Shown here one piece after another: positions 49,672-60,635 of a stretch of DNA of 64,000 nucleotides (position 1 is the stretch's first letter; every line of letters starts with the position of its first letter). Source of the DNA: Prorocentrum cordatum. Its lineage: Eukaryota > Sar > Dinophyceae > Prorocentrales > Prorocentraceae. The stretch lies in contig CAUYUJ010022054.1 of assembly GCA_963575745.1 (NCBI GenBank), positions 45,203 through 109,202 of the forward strand. Direction: 5' to 3'. A program made the position numbers and the translations under genes. The notes beneath the pieces are model-generated. The model had not been told where the DNA came from. It saw only the letters and a program-made list of their open reading frames with translations, and made no database searches.

Positions 49672-51404
49672 ATGGCTGTCAGGGCACTCGCCCTGTTGCT
49701 GGCGCTCGGCGCAGGTGTCGCCGGAGCGGCGGAGTATGACAATGTCGACGTAGCCAGCCTCGCATCGGAACTGGAGGACGTGCTGAACAAGTCGGAGTAC
49801 AAGGAGATGAAGGCGGAGAAGAAGGAGGACAAGAAGGAGCTGCAGCTCGCGTTCTGCGTCATCGACGCCATCCAGGCGGCGGTGTCCCTCGGGCAGGCCG
49901 GCGTGGGCATCACCGAGGCGACGCATTCCTGCAAGCCGAAGAAGGACCCCGCGACGGGCAAGTACAGGGTGCCCAAGGGCAAGGAGTCGAGAGCCAAACC
50001 ACGGCGGGCGGTCAGGAATATTTTGGCTTCGCGCGTCGCGCCGCCAGTTCTGGCCCGCCACGCTTCGGCGAGGCACGCTGTCCACGTCCTCGTCTCCAGG
50101 CGTCCATGCCCCTGGCCTGTCCCAGCCTCCTGCCTCGCAGCGCGGAGCGCCACGCCATCCACTCGAAAAGGGCGCAGCGTGTCGCTTGGGCCGCCGCCGC
50201 GACGCGCTGAGCAAAAGTTCCCGACCGGAAGCGCAATCTCTCGGAGCTTTGCGCGGACCTCTTGGATCGGCGCTGGCCCCCCCCACGTTTTGGCGCGCTG
50301 AGCGCGCCCAGGGCTGGCGCCGTAGGCGCCGCCAGGGGCCCCCCAGCGTAGATCCGAGAAGTCCGCGCGGAGCTCCGAAAGTGCGTGGTCATCCCGCTTT
50401 GCCTGCCCCCAGAGGAGGCCGCCTGCGCGGAGACCATCACCTTCATCATCACCACCTTCGGCCACGTCGCCGTGTTCCTGTCGGGCGCCGCCTCCCAGTG
50501 CGCCGAGTCGATCAACTTCCAGTCGTACTGCGCTCAGGACGTCACGGACATGATCACCGGCCTCTCGCTCATGGCGGAGGCGGGCTCCGGGATGGCCGCC
50601 AACTGCAAGGGAGGGGCGGACTACAACAAGTACGACAAGGAGAACGCCGTCGACGCCGACGGGAGGCGCCTCGGCAGCAACCTCTCGCTGGCCCTGGTGC
50701 CCTCGGCGGAGGACGCGAGGCTTCTCGCCGCAGCCAAGGAGAAGTCGCAGGAGGAGAAGAACATCGCCATCGGGATGTGCGTGTTCGACGTGCTGCAGGC
50801 TGCGATGTTCTTGGCGCGCGCGGGCGCCCTCATCGAGGAGGTGATCTATACGTGCAAGGAGACAGAGCGGGTCGAGTACACATATGAGAAGGAGCAGGCT
50901 ATGAAGTCGGACGGGAAGGAAGTTGGAAGTCTGGGTTCGGTGAACAAAGTCGCGACGAGCTTGAAGGAGAAATCTCTGAAGGCCGCCCAGGAGTATTTGG
51001 ACGAGGCGGAGAATAATTTGCCGGAGGGAGAGGAGGACGCACGCAGGCTCGGCGCGCTTGGGAAGTCGCCGATCTTCAACATCACCGTCGCAGACAAGAA
51101 GCATGCACAGCGGATCTGTGCCGTCAACGTGCTCCACTTGATCTCGTCGTTCGCCTACGTTGCCTCTTTCCTGTCTTTCTCTGCCGCCAAGTGCGCCGAG
51201 ACGAAGAGCTACAGCGCCGCTTGCGCCGGAGGCATCATCAACGTGATCACGAGTCTGACAATCGTGTCGGCGAGCGCCATGGATTTTGAAAACTCCTGCG
51301 CACAGGTCGGCAAGAACAACACCAACAAGAGCCACTTCGAGGAAAACCCCTCCGCGCGGCGCCTCAGAGAGGCCACTGAGGCGCTGGCCAACCTGGTCGT
51401 GTGA
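49672..51404 (+). CDS. Predicted secreted cysteine-bearing repeat protein, two exons
   Basis: Exon 1 is 49672-49978 and exon 2 is 50413-51404, giving 432 residues. A signal peptide is likely (MAVRALALLLALGAGVAGA). The mature part has an A-B-A-B module pattern. A modules are AFCVIDAIQAAVSLGQAG and GMCVFDVLQAAMFLARAG, each followed about 10 residues later by Cys. B modules are CAETITFIITTFG...FLSGAASQCAES and CAVNVLHLISSFA...FLSFSAAKCAET. Hydrophobic B segments could be membrane-embedded. This indicates an internal duplication. The intron gives a phase-1 join (K then E-E-A-A-C). Coding sequence is GC-rich and intact in both exons. I do not recognise the family; function is unknown. Confidence 0.75.
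49979..50412 (+). other. Predicted GC-AG intron, 434 bp
   Basis: The proposed donor is AAGG|GCAAGG and the acceptor is TTTGCCTGCCCCCAG|AGGAGG. This choice restores the frame exactly: exon 1 ends in phase 1, exon 2 supplies AG to make GAG. The frame within the intron becomes R/P/A-rich without homology, and exon 2's frame has a stop at 50349 upstream. Dinoflagellate genes often use GC or other non-GT donors. The donor is inferred and could be off by a few codons. An F1 palindrome occupies 50207-50398. Confidence 0.6.
50207..50398. mobile_element. F1 palindromic element, copy 2, inside an intron
   Basis: The arms are CTCGGAGCTTTGCGCGGACC...ATCGGCGCTGG and the complementary CGCGTAGATCCGAGAA...CCGCGCGGAGCTCCG around a GGCGCGC/GGCGCC centre. 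Homologous to 29985-30186. Its right end is about 14 bp from the predicted 3' splice site. Confidence 0.8.
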
Positions 51405-51429
51405 AGGGGGGTGGAGGAGGTGGTGTTAA

Positions 51430-51584
51430 GTCGGGCCTGTCCCTCTACAGGAGGAATATGCAAAAACAGTCCCGAAATAGTCCGGGGGCCACCTTTGTAA
51501 GCATGCTTGACTATTTTTGAATCGTTTTTGTGGTATCTCTATTTTTTTTGGCCAACATTTCCCCTGTAGGCGGACATGCTCGAC
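51430..51584. mobile_element. F2 inverted-repeat element, copy 4
   Basis: The ends are GTCGGGCCTGTCCCTCTACA and CCCCTGTAGGCGGACATGCTCGAC. It starts 26 bp after the stop codon of the 49672 gene, so it probably lies in its 3'UTR. Confidence 0.85.
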
Positions 51585-51784
51585 CTTAGGATGGTGTGGA
51601 GGTGGCCAAAGCTGTTGCCCCTCGCTGCCAGCCGCGCGGCCGCTCCCTCGGCGCGCCCGCGCGGCGGTCGGCGCTCCGATCCGAGGGCCCGCCCTGCCGA
51701 CGCCGGAGAGGCGCACGGTGCCGTCTCTCTCTCGAGCAGCGGCGACGGCGTCCCGGCTCGCCTCCTGAGGCCTACACCTTAGGC

Positions 51785-51928
51785 GATGCTTAAGAAAACT
51801 TAAGTTTTCGGCCAGAGTCTCGATTATTCTTAATTTTTCAATGTAAATCCCAAGATTTTGACAGAAGTTCTGGGTTTTCCTCAATTTCTGAGACTATGAA
51901 TTTCTTAACCCATGATTTCTTAAGCATC
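51785..51928. mobile_element. F7 AT-rich inverted-repeat element
   Basis: GATGCTTAAGAAA and TTTCTTAAGCATC form perfect 13-bp terminal inverted repeats around an AT-rich interior in otherwise GC-rich DNA. Only one copy is seen here. Confidence 0.6.
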
Positions 51929-52460
51929 TCGCAGGGTGTACCGAGGAATATCCTGGTGGCCTTCTGAGGCCTGCACGAGGCGCTCTCAGACCATTTCCGG
52001 CCGGGACGTTTTTTTGTTCAACACGTCAGGTTCAGGTTCTGAGAGCATGGCTTCTGGTTCTTGGAGCAGTTTTGGGTTCTAAGAACATTTCGTGGTAGGC
52101 CTATAGGAATTCCGGGACGGTCGGTCCCTGCTCAGCTTTCGGTGTCACGGAGGCGGCGTCGTTCGACTATGTACATTCTAATTGTCTTTTCAAAGCACAT
52201 TCTAATTGTCTTTTCAAAGCAAGTTGTTTCGAGAGCAGCACTCGAAGTGGCGGGCTCGATGGGGAGGGATGGGCACAGATCGATGATTCCCAGTGTTTTT
52301 TCACTGATTCTCGCGTGGTCGTCTGCTCTGCTTCAGACGCTGGGAGACGGCACAAGAAGCGTGCGAGAGAGCACCAACAAACTCCAAGAGGGCACCAAAA
52401 CGAGCATCGACACCCCAAGCTACCTTTATGAATACGACCACTACTACCACTTCTACTACT
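51929..52460. other. No gene recognised
   Basis: Includes a direct repeat TACATTCTAATTGTCTTTTC / CACATTCTAATTGTCTTTTC at 52170-52215. No protein-coding signal. Confidence 0.5.
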
Positions 52461-52600
52461 TTCACGACCACTAGTACTACTACTACGACTACGACTACTA
52501 CTGCTACTTTTTCTAGCCAGGTCTTCGAGTGTTCTTTCCACTAGTAATAGTACTACTACCACTACTACCAGCACTACTACCACTACTACTACTACGACGC
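52461..52600 (+). repeat. TAC microsatellite, interrupted
   Basis: (TAC)n with GAC and CAC units. Confidence 0.85.
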
Positions 52601-52604
52601 CCCG

Positions 52605-54480
52605 ACAGGGCCCCACGGAGGCCTCAGCGAGGGCCCCCCTACACGGCCGCAGCCAGCAGGCTCCCGGAGAGAGAGAGCTTTCCGGAAACGTGAGCGTCGC
52701 CGCCGGTCATCGGAGCGAGAGGTCCGCGTCGTTGCCTTCCAGAAACGTAGGAGTAGGGTCTCAAGCCTTGTCACGTTGTTGCTAGTTCCGCTTGCCGGCG
52801 CTCCGGCACTGCCCAAGACGATCCCCATATTGCAACAAAGCGGCCCAAGAGGGCGCCAAGGCGGCCCAAGAGGCGGCCAATGGCCTGATAGGCCCCAGTT
52901 CGGCTCCCCGAATGAGCTTCGACACATTTCAAAGGCTCAAGAGGCGGCCGAGGAACCCCAAGATTGCCACCCAAACGAGCCTCGACAACCCGAAAGGGCC
53001 CAACATAGGCTTTCACGATGGCCCCAGCACGGGCGCAATCAGCAGGTGCCCCGAACGCCTTCCAGAAACGTGACTGTCGCCGCCAGGCCGAGGAAGTGAA
53101 ATCCCACGGCCACAACCATCATGTCTTCCCAGAGGCCTCCCCGGGAACGTGATTGTCGCTGCAAGTCATTGGAGAAGCATTCGGGTTTCAAACAGTCTCC
53201 TGTTGTTGCTCGTTTCGCTTGCCGACGCTCCAACAGTGCCAAAAACTTTCCTCAGCTTGCACCAAAGCGCCCTAAGAGGGCGGCAAGGCAGCCCAGGGGC
53301 GGCCCCTCTGGTCCAAGCAAGACGGCCCCCCAAATGAGCCCCGACACTTTTGAAAGGGCCCAACAGAGGCCTCTGCAAGGGCTCCAACACGGCCGCAACC
53401 ATCAGGTTCCCCGAAAACCTTTCGGGAACGTGGTTGGCGCCGCCAGTTCGAGGACATGAGTCCCACGGTCGCAACCATCATGTCCCCAGAAGCCCTTCGG
53501 GAACGTGATTCTCGCCGCACGGAGAAGGAGTAGGGTCTCAAGCATTGTCACGTTGTTGCTAGTTCCGCTTGCCGGCGCTCCAGCACTGCCCAAGACGATC
53601 CCCATATTGCAACAAAGCGCCCCAAGAGGGCGCCAAGGCGGCCCAAGATGCGGCCACTCTGGTCCAAGAGGCCCCTGTACGGCTCCCCGAATGAGCTTCG
53701 ACACATTTCAAAGGCTCAAGAGGCGGCCGAGGAACCCCAAGATTGCCACCCAAACGAGCCTCGACAACCCGAAAGGGCCCAACATAGGCTTTCACGATGG
53801 CCCCAGCACGGGCGCACTCAGTAGGTGCCCCGAACGCCTTCCAGAAACGTGACTGTCGCCGCCAGGCCGAGGAAATGAAATCCCACGGCCACAACCATCA
53901 TGTTTTCCCAGAAGCCTTTCCGGGAACGTGATTGTCGCTGCAAGTCATTGGAGAAGCATTCGGGTTTCAAACAGTCTCCTGTTGTTGCTCGTTTCGCTTG
54001 CCGACGCTCCAGCAGTGCCAAAAACGCTCCCCAGCTTGCACCAAAGCGCCCCAAGAGGGCGCCAAGGCGGCCCAAGATGCGGCCACTCTGGTCCAAGAGG
54101 CCCCAAGACGGCCCCCCGAATGAGCCCCGACATCCTTAAAAGGGCTCATCATGCGGCCGAGGAGCTCCAATTTTGCCAACCAGATAAGCTTCGACATTCC
54201 GAACAATAGCCCAACAGAGGCTTCCACGATGGCCCCAACAATGCCGCAACCAAGAAGCCCTTCCGGGAGCATGCTTTTCGCCGCGCCTCATCGGAGAAGG
54301 AGTAGGGTCTCAAGCATTTGCCCGCTTTGCTTGTTCCGCCTGTCAACGCGCCAACACAACCCAAGGTGCCCATATTGCACCAAAGCGGCCCAAGAGGTCG
54401 CCAAGGCTGCCCAAAAGACGGCCAAGCTGGTTAACATGCCCCAAGACGGCCCAAGTGCTCTCTACAGGCGGCAAATTGGG
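52605..54480 (+). repeat. Higher-order satellite, 778-bp unit of two sub-repeats
   Basis: The landmark CGTTGTTGCTAGTTCCGCTTG (52771, 53550) alternates with GTTGTTGCTCGTTTCGCTTG (53199, 53977). A related CTTTGCTTGTTCCGCCTG follows near 54325. Matching landmarks are 778-779 bp apart, while neighbours are about 430 and 350 bp apart. The array is therefore a two-part higher-order repeat. Each sub-repeat also contains CCCAAGAGGGCGCCAAGGCGG, so it grew from the CTTGGGGCC family. Confidence 0.85.
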
Positions 54481-54544
54481 AGGAGGAAGAGGACGAGGAA
54501 ACGGATGATGACGCCGAGAGGGAAACGGAGGGCGGAGGCAGGGG

Positions 54545-54830
54545 ATGAGGTTGACAAAGAGGATGAGGATGAGGATGGGGACGGCGATGAGGACGAGGAT
54601 GAGGAGCAGGCCCAGGGGGAGAGACACTAATAGTAACACTGCGACTACTATTCTGCTTATTATTAGTACTACTGAAAGTAATTTGATGCTGATGCTGATC
54701 ATAATAGTTATAATGCCATTACGGATGTTATGATTAATATTTATAGTAATACGGAAACCCTTGACATTAGCAACAATAGTAATAATAGTACTGATCATGC
54801 CAAAAAAAACGTATAATAATTAGCTTGGCG
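54545..54830. other. GAT/GAG-rich then AT-rich patch, no gene
   Basis: GATGAGGATGAGGATGGGG wording gives way to AT-rich TAATAGTAACA-type sequence at 54630-54820, unusual for this GC-rich window. No gene. Confidence 0.5.
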
Positions 54831-55149
54831 AAGGACCCAACCACATGCAGTTGTGAATACCGCAATTGTGAATATCACCTTTGCCCGCGCTCCCTATGGG
54901 GCCACGATCCGTGCGAGGGGCGTGCAGACATCCGTGGCGGGGCACACAACGCGAACGAAAACGATAGGTGTGTGTGTGTGTGTGCGAGAGACTGAGTGCG
55001 GGTGAGTCTGAGCGCGAGTGAGTCTGATTGTGAATGAGTCTTCGCGCGCGTGATTCTACCTGCATAAATGTCGACGCCCATGTCGGCACGCCCCTCACGA
55101 GGATCGCGCACGCTTCCTTCCCGTTCTTTTTCTGCCTTTCTGGCCGTGC

Positions 55150-55445
55150 GCGACAATGTCCAAGGCTGCGGGCGCGGCGCCTCACGGAGTCCCCGCGACG
55201 CACGCCGGTCGCCCCGAAGGGGTCCCGGCGACGCGCGCGGGTCGTCCGCTGCGCGGAGCAGAATGAGAGAGCTATCTGGTTGGTTGATAGCGGGCAACGC
55301 TCTGGCTGCTGGGCAGAGCGTCGCCCGGGGCGACCGAGGCGGTGGGCAGAGCGCAGCATGGAGTTCCCGCGACGCGCGCTGGTCGCCCCGACAGGGTCCC
55401 AGCGACGCGCGCGGGTCGCCCGCGGCGCGAGGCCAAACAGTCAGA
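55150..55445 (+). repeat. ~190-bp GC-rich direct repeat
   Basis: TCCCGCGACGCxCGCxGGTCGCCCCG and GGGTCCCxGCGACGCGCGCGGG occur at 55180-55250 and 55365-55435. Confidence 0.75.
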
Positions 55446-55539
55446 CCGTCGAGAGACGGCGAGGCTCCTGCGGGCCGCTCCTCAGGTCAAGCCTCGGGGA
55501 TAAACTCGGTGAAGCCCAGGACGGCCTCTCGGGCGTGCC

Positions 55540-56535
55540 AAAATGGGGCGGCGCCGCCATGCGAGTTCCACCAGTGGGATCATGGGTGGAACTCCCTATG
55601 AGGGAGGCGGCGACGCTATGCGAGTTCCACCACTGGGACCTCAGGTGGAGCTCCCTATGGGGCCACAAGGCGTGTGATGGGGTGCGCCACAATGTGGCGG
55701 GGCCGCCATGCGAACCCTGCCATTGGGGCCTCCGGTGGAGCTCCCTATGGGGCCACGAACCGTGTGAGGGGTGCACCAACATGGGGCGGCGCCGACATGC
55801 GAACTTTGCCACTTGGGCTTGTGGTGAAGCTCCCTATGGAGCCTCGAAGCGTGTGAGGGGTGTGCCCAAATGGGGCGGCGCCGCCGTGCCAGTTCCGCCA
55901 CTGGGACCTTAGGTGGAACTCCCTACGGGGCCACGACGCGTGTGAGGGTTGCCACAATGGGGCGGGGATGCCATGCGAGTTCCGCCACAGGGACTTCCGG
56001 TGGAACTCATTATAGGGCCACGAAGCGTGTGAGGGGTGTGCCAATATGGGGCGGGGATGCCATGCGAGCTCCGCCACAGGGACCTGAGGTGGAGCTCCCT
56101 ATGGGGCCACGAAGCGTGTGAGGGGTGTGCCAAAATGGGGTTGGGATGCCATGCGAGTTCCACCACTGGGACTCTAGGTGGAGTTCCGGGATCGTGTGAG
56201 GGGTGTGCCAATATGGGGCGGGGATGCCATGCGAGCTCCACTGGTGGGACCTTAGGTGGAATTCCGTATGGGGCCACGACACGTGTGAGGAATGTGCCAC
56301 AATGGGGCAGGGATGCCATGCGAGTTCCGCCACAGGGACTTCAGGTGGAACTCCCAATGGGGTCACGAAGCCTGCGAAGAGTGTGCCAATGTGGGGTGGG
56401 GATGCCATGCGAGTTCCGCCACTGGGACCGTTTGAGGGGTGTGCCAAAATGGGGCGGGGATGCCGTGCGAGTTCTGCCAATGGGACCTTAGGTGGGGCTC
56501 CTTATGGGGTCACGAACCGCGTGGGGTGTGTGTGC
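55540..56535 (+). repeat. 89-bp satellite array
   Basis: About eleven monomers, each with GGGGTGTGCCAAxATGGGGC, GGGGATGCCATGCGAGTTCC, GCCACxGGGACCTxAGGTGGA and CTCCCTATGGGGCCACGAxG. Some monomers are internally deleted (for example at 56180-56200 and 56425). A single related monomer is near 54880-54945, and an inverted fragment is at 4920-5110. Open frames through it on both strands reflect the period, not coding. Confidence 0.95.
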
Positions 56536-57895
56536 CGAAACAGAGACATGCGGAGGGCGGAGGCAAAAAGGGGGAGGGAGGGGGGGCAGCGGGAGGATGA
56601 AGGAGACGCGGGGCGCTGTCTCTTCAAAACGAGGACCCAACACCGCAGGATGGTTGGAAATAAACAGATGAATAATACGGTATGAGGAAACAATCAGTGG
56701 ACCCCCCCCGCGCTTCCCAAACTCAAAGTTGACACGCGCGGGGAAGACTGCGGTCGAAGTGCAGCTCGATCAGCCCACCGCCAACACTGACTACTTTGGG
56801 GGTCATCGACATATGAATGCGGCATGCGTGCTCGCTTCTTTCTCCCGAAAACAATGGGCATGCCTCGGGGTAGGCTTCCAGGTGGACCCGCTCTGGGTGC
56901 TTCCCCTTGGCCCGCAGTCGGTGGCGCTGGGCGGCTGCGGCGAGGGGCGTGCCGCGGGCGTTCCGCGGGCCAGGCGGGGCTAGGCTTCGTCGCTTGGGCG
57001 CCGGGGCTGGCGGGGCCGCATCGGCTGCGGATTCTCGTGTGCAACCAGCTCCGGCCCTTCTGGGCTGGCCTTTGTCGTGCCCCACCTTTTTTCACGTATC
57101 GCTTTCATCGCTCGTCCCATCGGACTTGATTTTTTACGTGTCGTATCGATCTTAGAAAGAGATCTAGTTCTTATCACTGAATCTCGTTCTCTAACGAGCG
57201 ATCCGAGCGATCCATGAAACATATGGTTCGGTGGGGCGAGCGGTGTGAAAGACACGTGAAAGATACATGAAAGATACGGCGCCAGTGGACTGCGGCGCGC
57301 CTGGCGCGTCTGGCGCACTCGGCGCACCCGGCTGCGTGATTGTCATGGCGAGAACCCTGCGCATCCGCTGGATAATTTGCCCTTCGCGGCGCCCACCGGG
57401 CATGCGGCAGACTATCCTGGCTGGCCGTGCGTTTGGTGGCGGTGCGCGCAAGTAGTGCAAGAGGCCTGGTACCTTGAGCAGAATGGCCTACAGCGACGTT
57501 GGTGCCAAAGCAAGTGGGCAATAAGGGCCATGCCACGCACATCTTACTGGAGTTGCATGCTTGGATGCCCCCTTGCGACTGCCTCGCAACCCCCCTCCCA
57601 GGTGGCTTCGATGCCTTTTGGTCTCGCAGAAATCCGTTCCCGCAGATTCGCACAGTTCACTCGCACATGGCAGCGTAATCTAAGACATGCGACTGTATAA
57701 GGAAACAATCACTCGTTCAACCCGCCGCAAGCATTGACCATTTGTGGGGGGGCATCGACAGATGAACGCGGCATGAGTTTTCGCTCATTACTTCCGAGGC
57801 CTGTATCAATATAAGAAGATGAAATATTAGTGGGAGTAATATGAATAATGATAATAGTCATACTCATAACGTTACAAGACGAACGACAAACCATT
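56536..57895. other. No gene recognised; ~1-kb spaced direct repeat
   Basis: GGAAACAATCA...TGACTACTTTGGGGG...CATCGACATATGAATGCGGCATG at 56690-56835 is repeated in diverged form at 57700-57775. The interval between is GC-rich with no recognised protein. Confidence 0.5.
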
Positions 57896-57899
57896 TTTT

Positions 57900-58065
57900 G
57901 TAAGACGAAGAAGAAGAGGAGGAGGAACTAAAGGAGGAGGAGGGTGAATACGTGTGTAAACCAGAGACTCATCAGCGATGTTGGAATAAACCCTCCTTCC
58001 AAGCCCACTCCTCATATGCCTCATACAAGGGTTCATTTCCACGCAGATATGTGTCCTTTTGTGTG
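57900..58065 (-). repeat. TCC-tailed repeat unit, copy 3, inverted
   Basis: On the minus strand it reads GAAGGAGGGTTTATTCCAAC...CTGGTTTACACACG, then TCC-rich sequence to 57905. Third example of the unit at 28148-28199 and 47630-47700. Confidence 0.75.
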
Positions 58066-58094
58066 CATGATGCAGCATGTTTCTGGTCCCAGGA

Positions 58095-58290
58095 AAGTCG
58101 AACAGAGCTTCCGGAGAAGCCCAAGACGGACCAAGAGAGTACCAAGAGGGCCCCGATGTTTTTCAAGAAGGCTCCAGGACGGCTCCAAGAGATCCCAAGA
58201 AAGCTTGAGGTGGTCCCCGAGAGGCTGCAAGAGAGTCCAAGTGACGACCCTGCTAAGGCCCACATGGCCCCAGACCAGCTCCAAGGAGGA
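58095..58290 (-). repeat. CTTGGGGCC dispersed repeat, diverged minus copy
   Basis: Units such as CCCAAGACGGACCAAGAGAG and GGCTCCAAGAGATCCCAAGA, more diverged than other copies. Confidence 0.6.
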
Positions 58291-58828
58291 CGTGCAAACT
58301 TGGGGAAAGCTTCTTACACGGTGTTGTGCTGTGCGCCGAGTGGAGCACGTCCACCGCGCCGCCACCGAGTATCTCCTGGCTTTTCCTCCTCGTTGCACCC
58401 TCTTACGGCACTTTGGGCTGCGTATGACTTTGGGAGCTCTCTGACAATGAGCTCCTTGAGTTTGTGATTGTTTCCAGCGTATCGCAGGCGAAGCTGCATC
58501 CATGAATCGAGTGATGTTGCGGCCCGGGTGGAGCACGTCCACATCGCCTGCACCTGTTTTTTGCCGCGTGGCATGTGCCTCCGTTGGTCCGCCAAAAGGG
58601 GGGCGGAAAGGATAGGAAATGAGAGGGCTTGCTGAACGCGGAGTGCACGGTTAAGGGTGATTCGGGTTCATCGCGTAGCATCCGTAGGGGCATAGAGGGG
58701 AGGTATCATATGCTGATTAATCATGATCGATCAGTATTTTTGCATTCTGATGCTGTAAACCCTAGACCATCGCCACATCTTGCTAGAGTCAGAGCGCGCA
58801 CGAAGCGCGCAGGTGGTTTTAGTTTTTT

Positions 58829-58829
58829 T

Positions 58830-58864
<35 letters not shown>

Positions 58865-58917
58865 CTCTCTCTCTCTCTTTGAATCCCCTGGTTCTTTCGT
58901 TTGTTATATATATATAT
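58829..58917 (+). repeat. CTTT, CT and TA simple repeats
   Basis: (CTTT)n to 58862, (CT)n to about 58880, then TATATATATATA at 58904-58917. A CTTGGGGCC family head (GGCCCATCCCGACACCGTGC) follows at 58930. Confidence 0.9.
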
Positions 58918-59060
58918 ACCTCGTGGCCTTTGGCCCATCCCGACACCGTGCCTGGGTTGTGGGCATGAAGCCCATTGGGTGTTCGTTGGGATCTCGTGGG
59001 GGGCCTCTCGGAGGGCCGGCGCTGGACCAGATGTTCTGTGCGGCTTGAGGGCCGCCGCGC

Positions 59061-60443
59061 ATGGTGGCGGTCAAGACCGGTCTAGGCTACTTCCTGCTCT
59101 TCGGCTTTCTGTGCCAGTGCATGCGCGTCCTGCTTCCTGTGGAGCTGGTCTCGGGTGAGCTCATTGAGAAACTCAAGTTCTTCGATGGCGACGTCCTCAT
59201 CATCACCGGATTGCAAGCCGATCGCCTGCTTGCGAGGGCCTACGGCTTTCCTTGTGAAGACCCGTCTGGGGGTGCGCAAGGTGTGCCGACCGCCGCCGCC
59301 GCTGCCACCGCGCCCCCTGGCTGCTGGTACGGTGAACAGCTCGGCTGGCAAGGAGGTGCCGCGTTTTCCTACGCCGCCTACGCCCCCTCCGGCTTCTACG
59401 ACGACGTCTGGGCTTCCCGTGAAGATCAAGCCCAAGTCCCAGCCCGCTCACATGAAGCGGAAGAGGAAGGGCAAGGGCAACGGCAAGGGCAATATGCACA
59501 AGCACAAGTTCAAGGATGGCAAGAAGGTGAAGAAGAAGCCCTCTTCCCACCACGCGAAGTCAGCGAAGAAGGTGCAGCTGAAGGAGAAGGTGATGCCTCC
59601 GACGCCGCCTCCTCCAGGCATCTTCGAGCTGAAGGACCCATACGCGAAGGTCTTGCACAGGAGCGTGCTCACCATACCTGGGCAAGCCAGCGCGATGACG
59701 AGTCCGAGCGTGCCGCCTCCTCCACCCGCTCCGCCAGGACGAATGGTGCGGACTCCACCTCAGCGACAGCGGCGGCCTCCTCCACCACCAAGGCCGCCGT
59801 AAAGCAGTTCAAGCAGGAGTTCACGACGGAGGAGCGTCAGGAGAGGAGGCGTTTACGACGTATGAGGAAGAAGGAGAAGAAGCAGGAACGCAAGGAGATG
59901 GAGGAGCTGAACGCTTTGGAGCAGCAGCTGAGGGCGTCGGCGCGTGCTGGCGAAGGCAGCCGCTGCGAGTACTACGTGCTGGATTCAACACTTGAGCAGG
60001 ATGAAGAGGCAGAAGGTGACCAAGGTGGTGGTGCTGAGGGACCCGATGGCCTCGGATATTCTGCATTGCCTGGTTTGCGTCTTGGCGGTAAGGCTAGCGG
60101 CTGTCGTGCTGATGATCATGAGCAGCCTCTTCAGGAACGTGAAGGTGGGGAGCATGAGCATGCCCTTCGTGAAGGCGGTGGTAACTCCACCGATCGTGCG
60201 GATGGCGGTGTTCGTGACCTTTCCCCACGCGATCTTTCGTCAGGAGGTGATCTTTTTCCTCGCGGCGGGAGCGATGCAGTGCCTGTCGGGGTCAACTTTT
60301 TCGGCCTGGGGCCCTCCTTTCCGGCTGAGTCTGTGGAGCTGCTCATGGATGGCAAGATCGACAAGAACGAGCTGTACCAGCGCGTCAGGTCGACCTTGAA
60401 GACCATGAGCTCGACGACTTCTTCGGCGTCATCTTCATCATAG
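59061..60443 (+). pseudogene. Hypothetical protein region with apparent frame switches
   Basis: One frame is open for 460 residues, but the best coding signal moves. Positions 59061-59250 read GYFLLFGFLCQC...KLKFFDGDVLIITGLQADRL with a hydrophobic start. Positions about 59250-59790 are better in the +1 frame (KTRLGVRKVCRPPPPLPPRP, KRKRKGKGNGKGNMHKHKFK, PGIFELKDPYAKVLH), with typical G/C third bases. Positions 59800-60443 return to the first frame (EERQERRRLRRMRKKEKKQE, DGKIDKNELYQRVRSTLKTM). Two indels, or two unrecognised introns, would explain this. A proline-rich, lysine-rich and coiled-coil composition suggests a disordered protein. No family is recognised. The start at 59061 is the first ATG of the open frame. 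Confidence 0.5.
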
Positions 60444-60635
60444 GTCCGGCCGGTTTGCGAGAGGTTCTTCTCAGAGGCTATGTCCCATACCCTCGTCATA
60501 CCAAGCTCGCCCAGTGCTTTTTGGAGGTGGTCTTCAACTACTGGGAGCCTCTTTCGGCTCAACCTCCCTCTTCCCTGCTCGGGCGCCTCCCCGGAAGTCG
60601 TGCGTTGCAGCGGTCCACAGCAAAAAAAACTCTTG

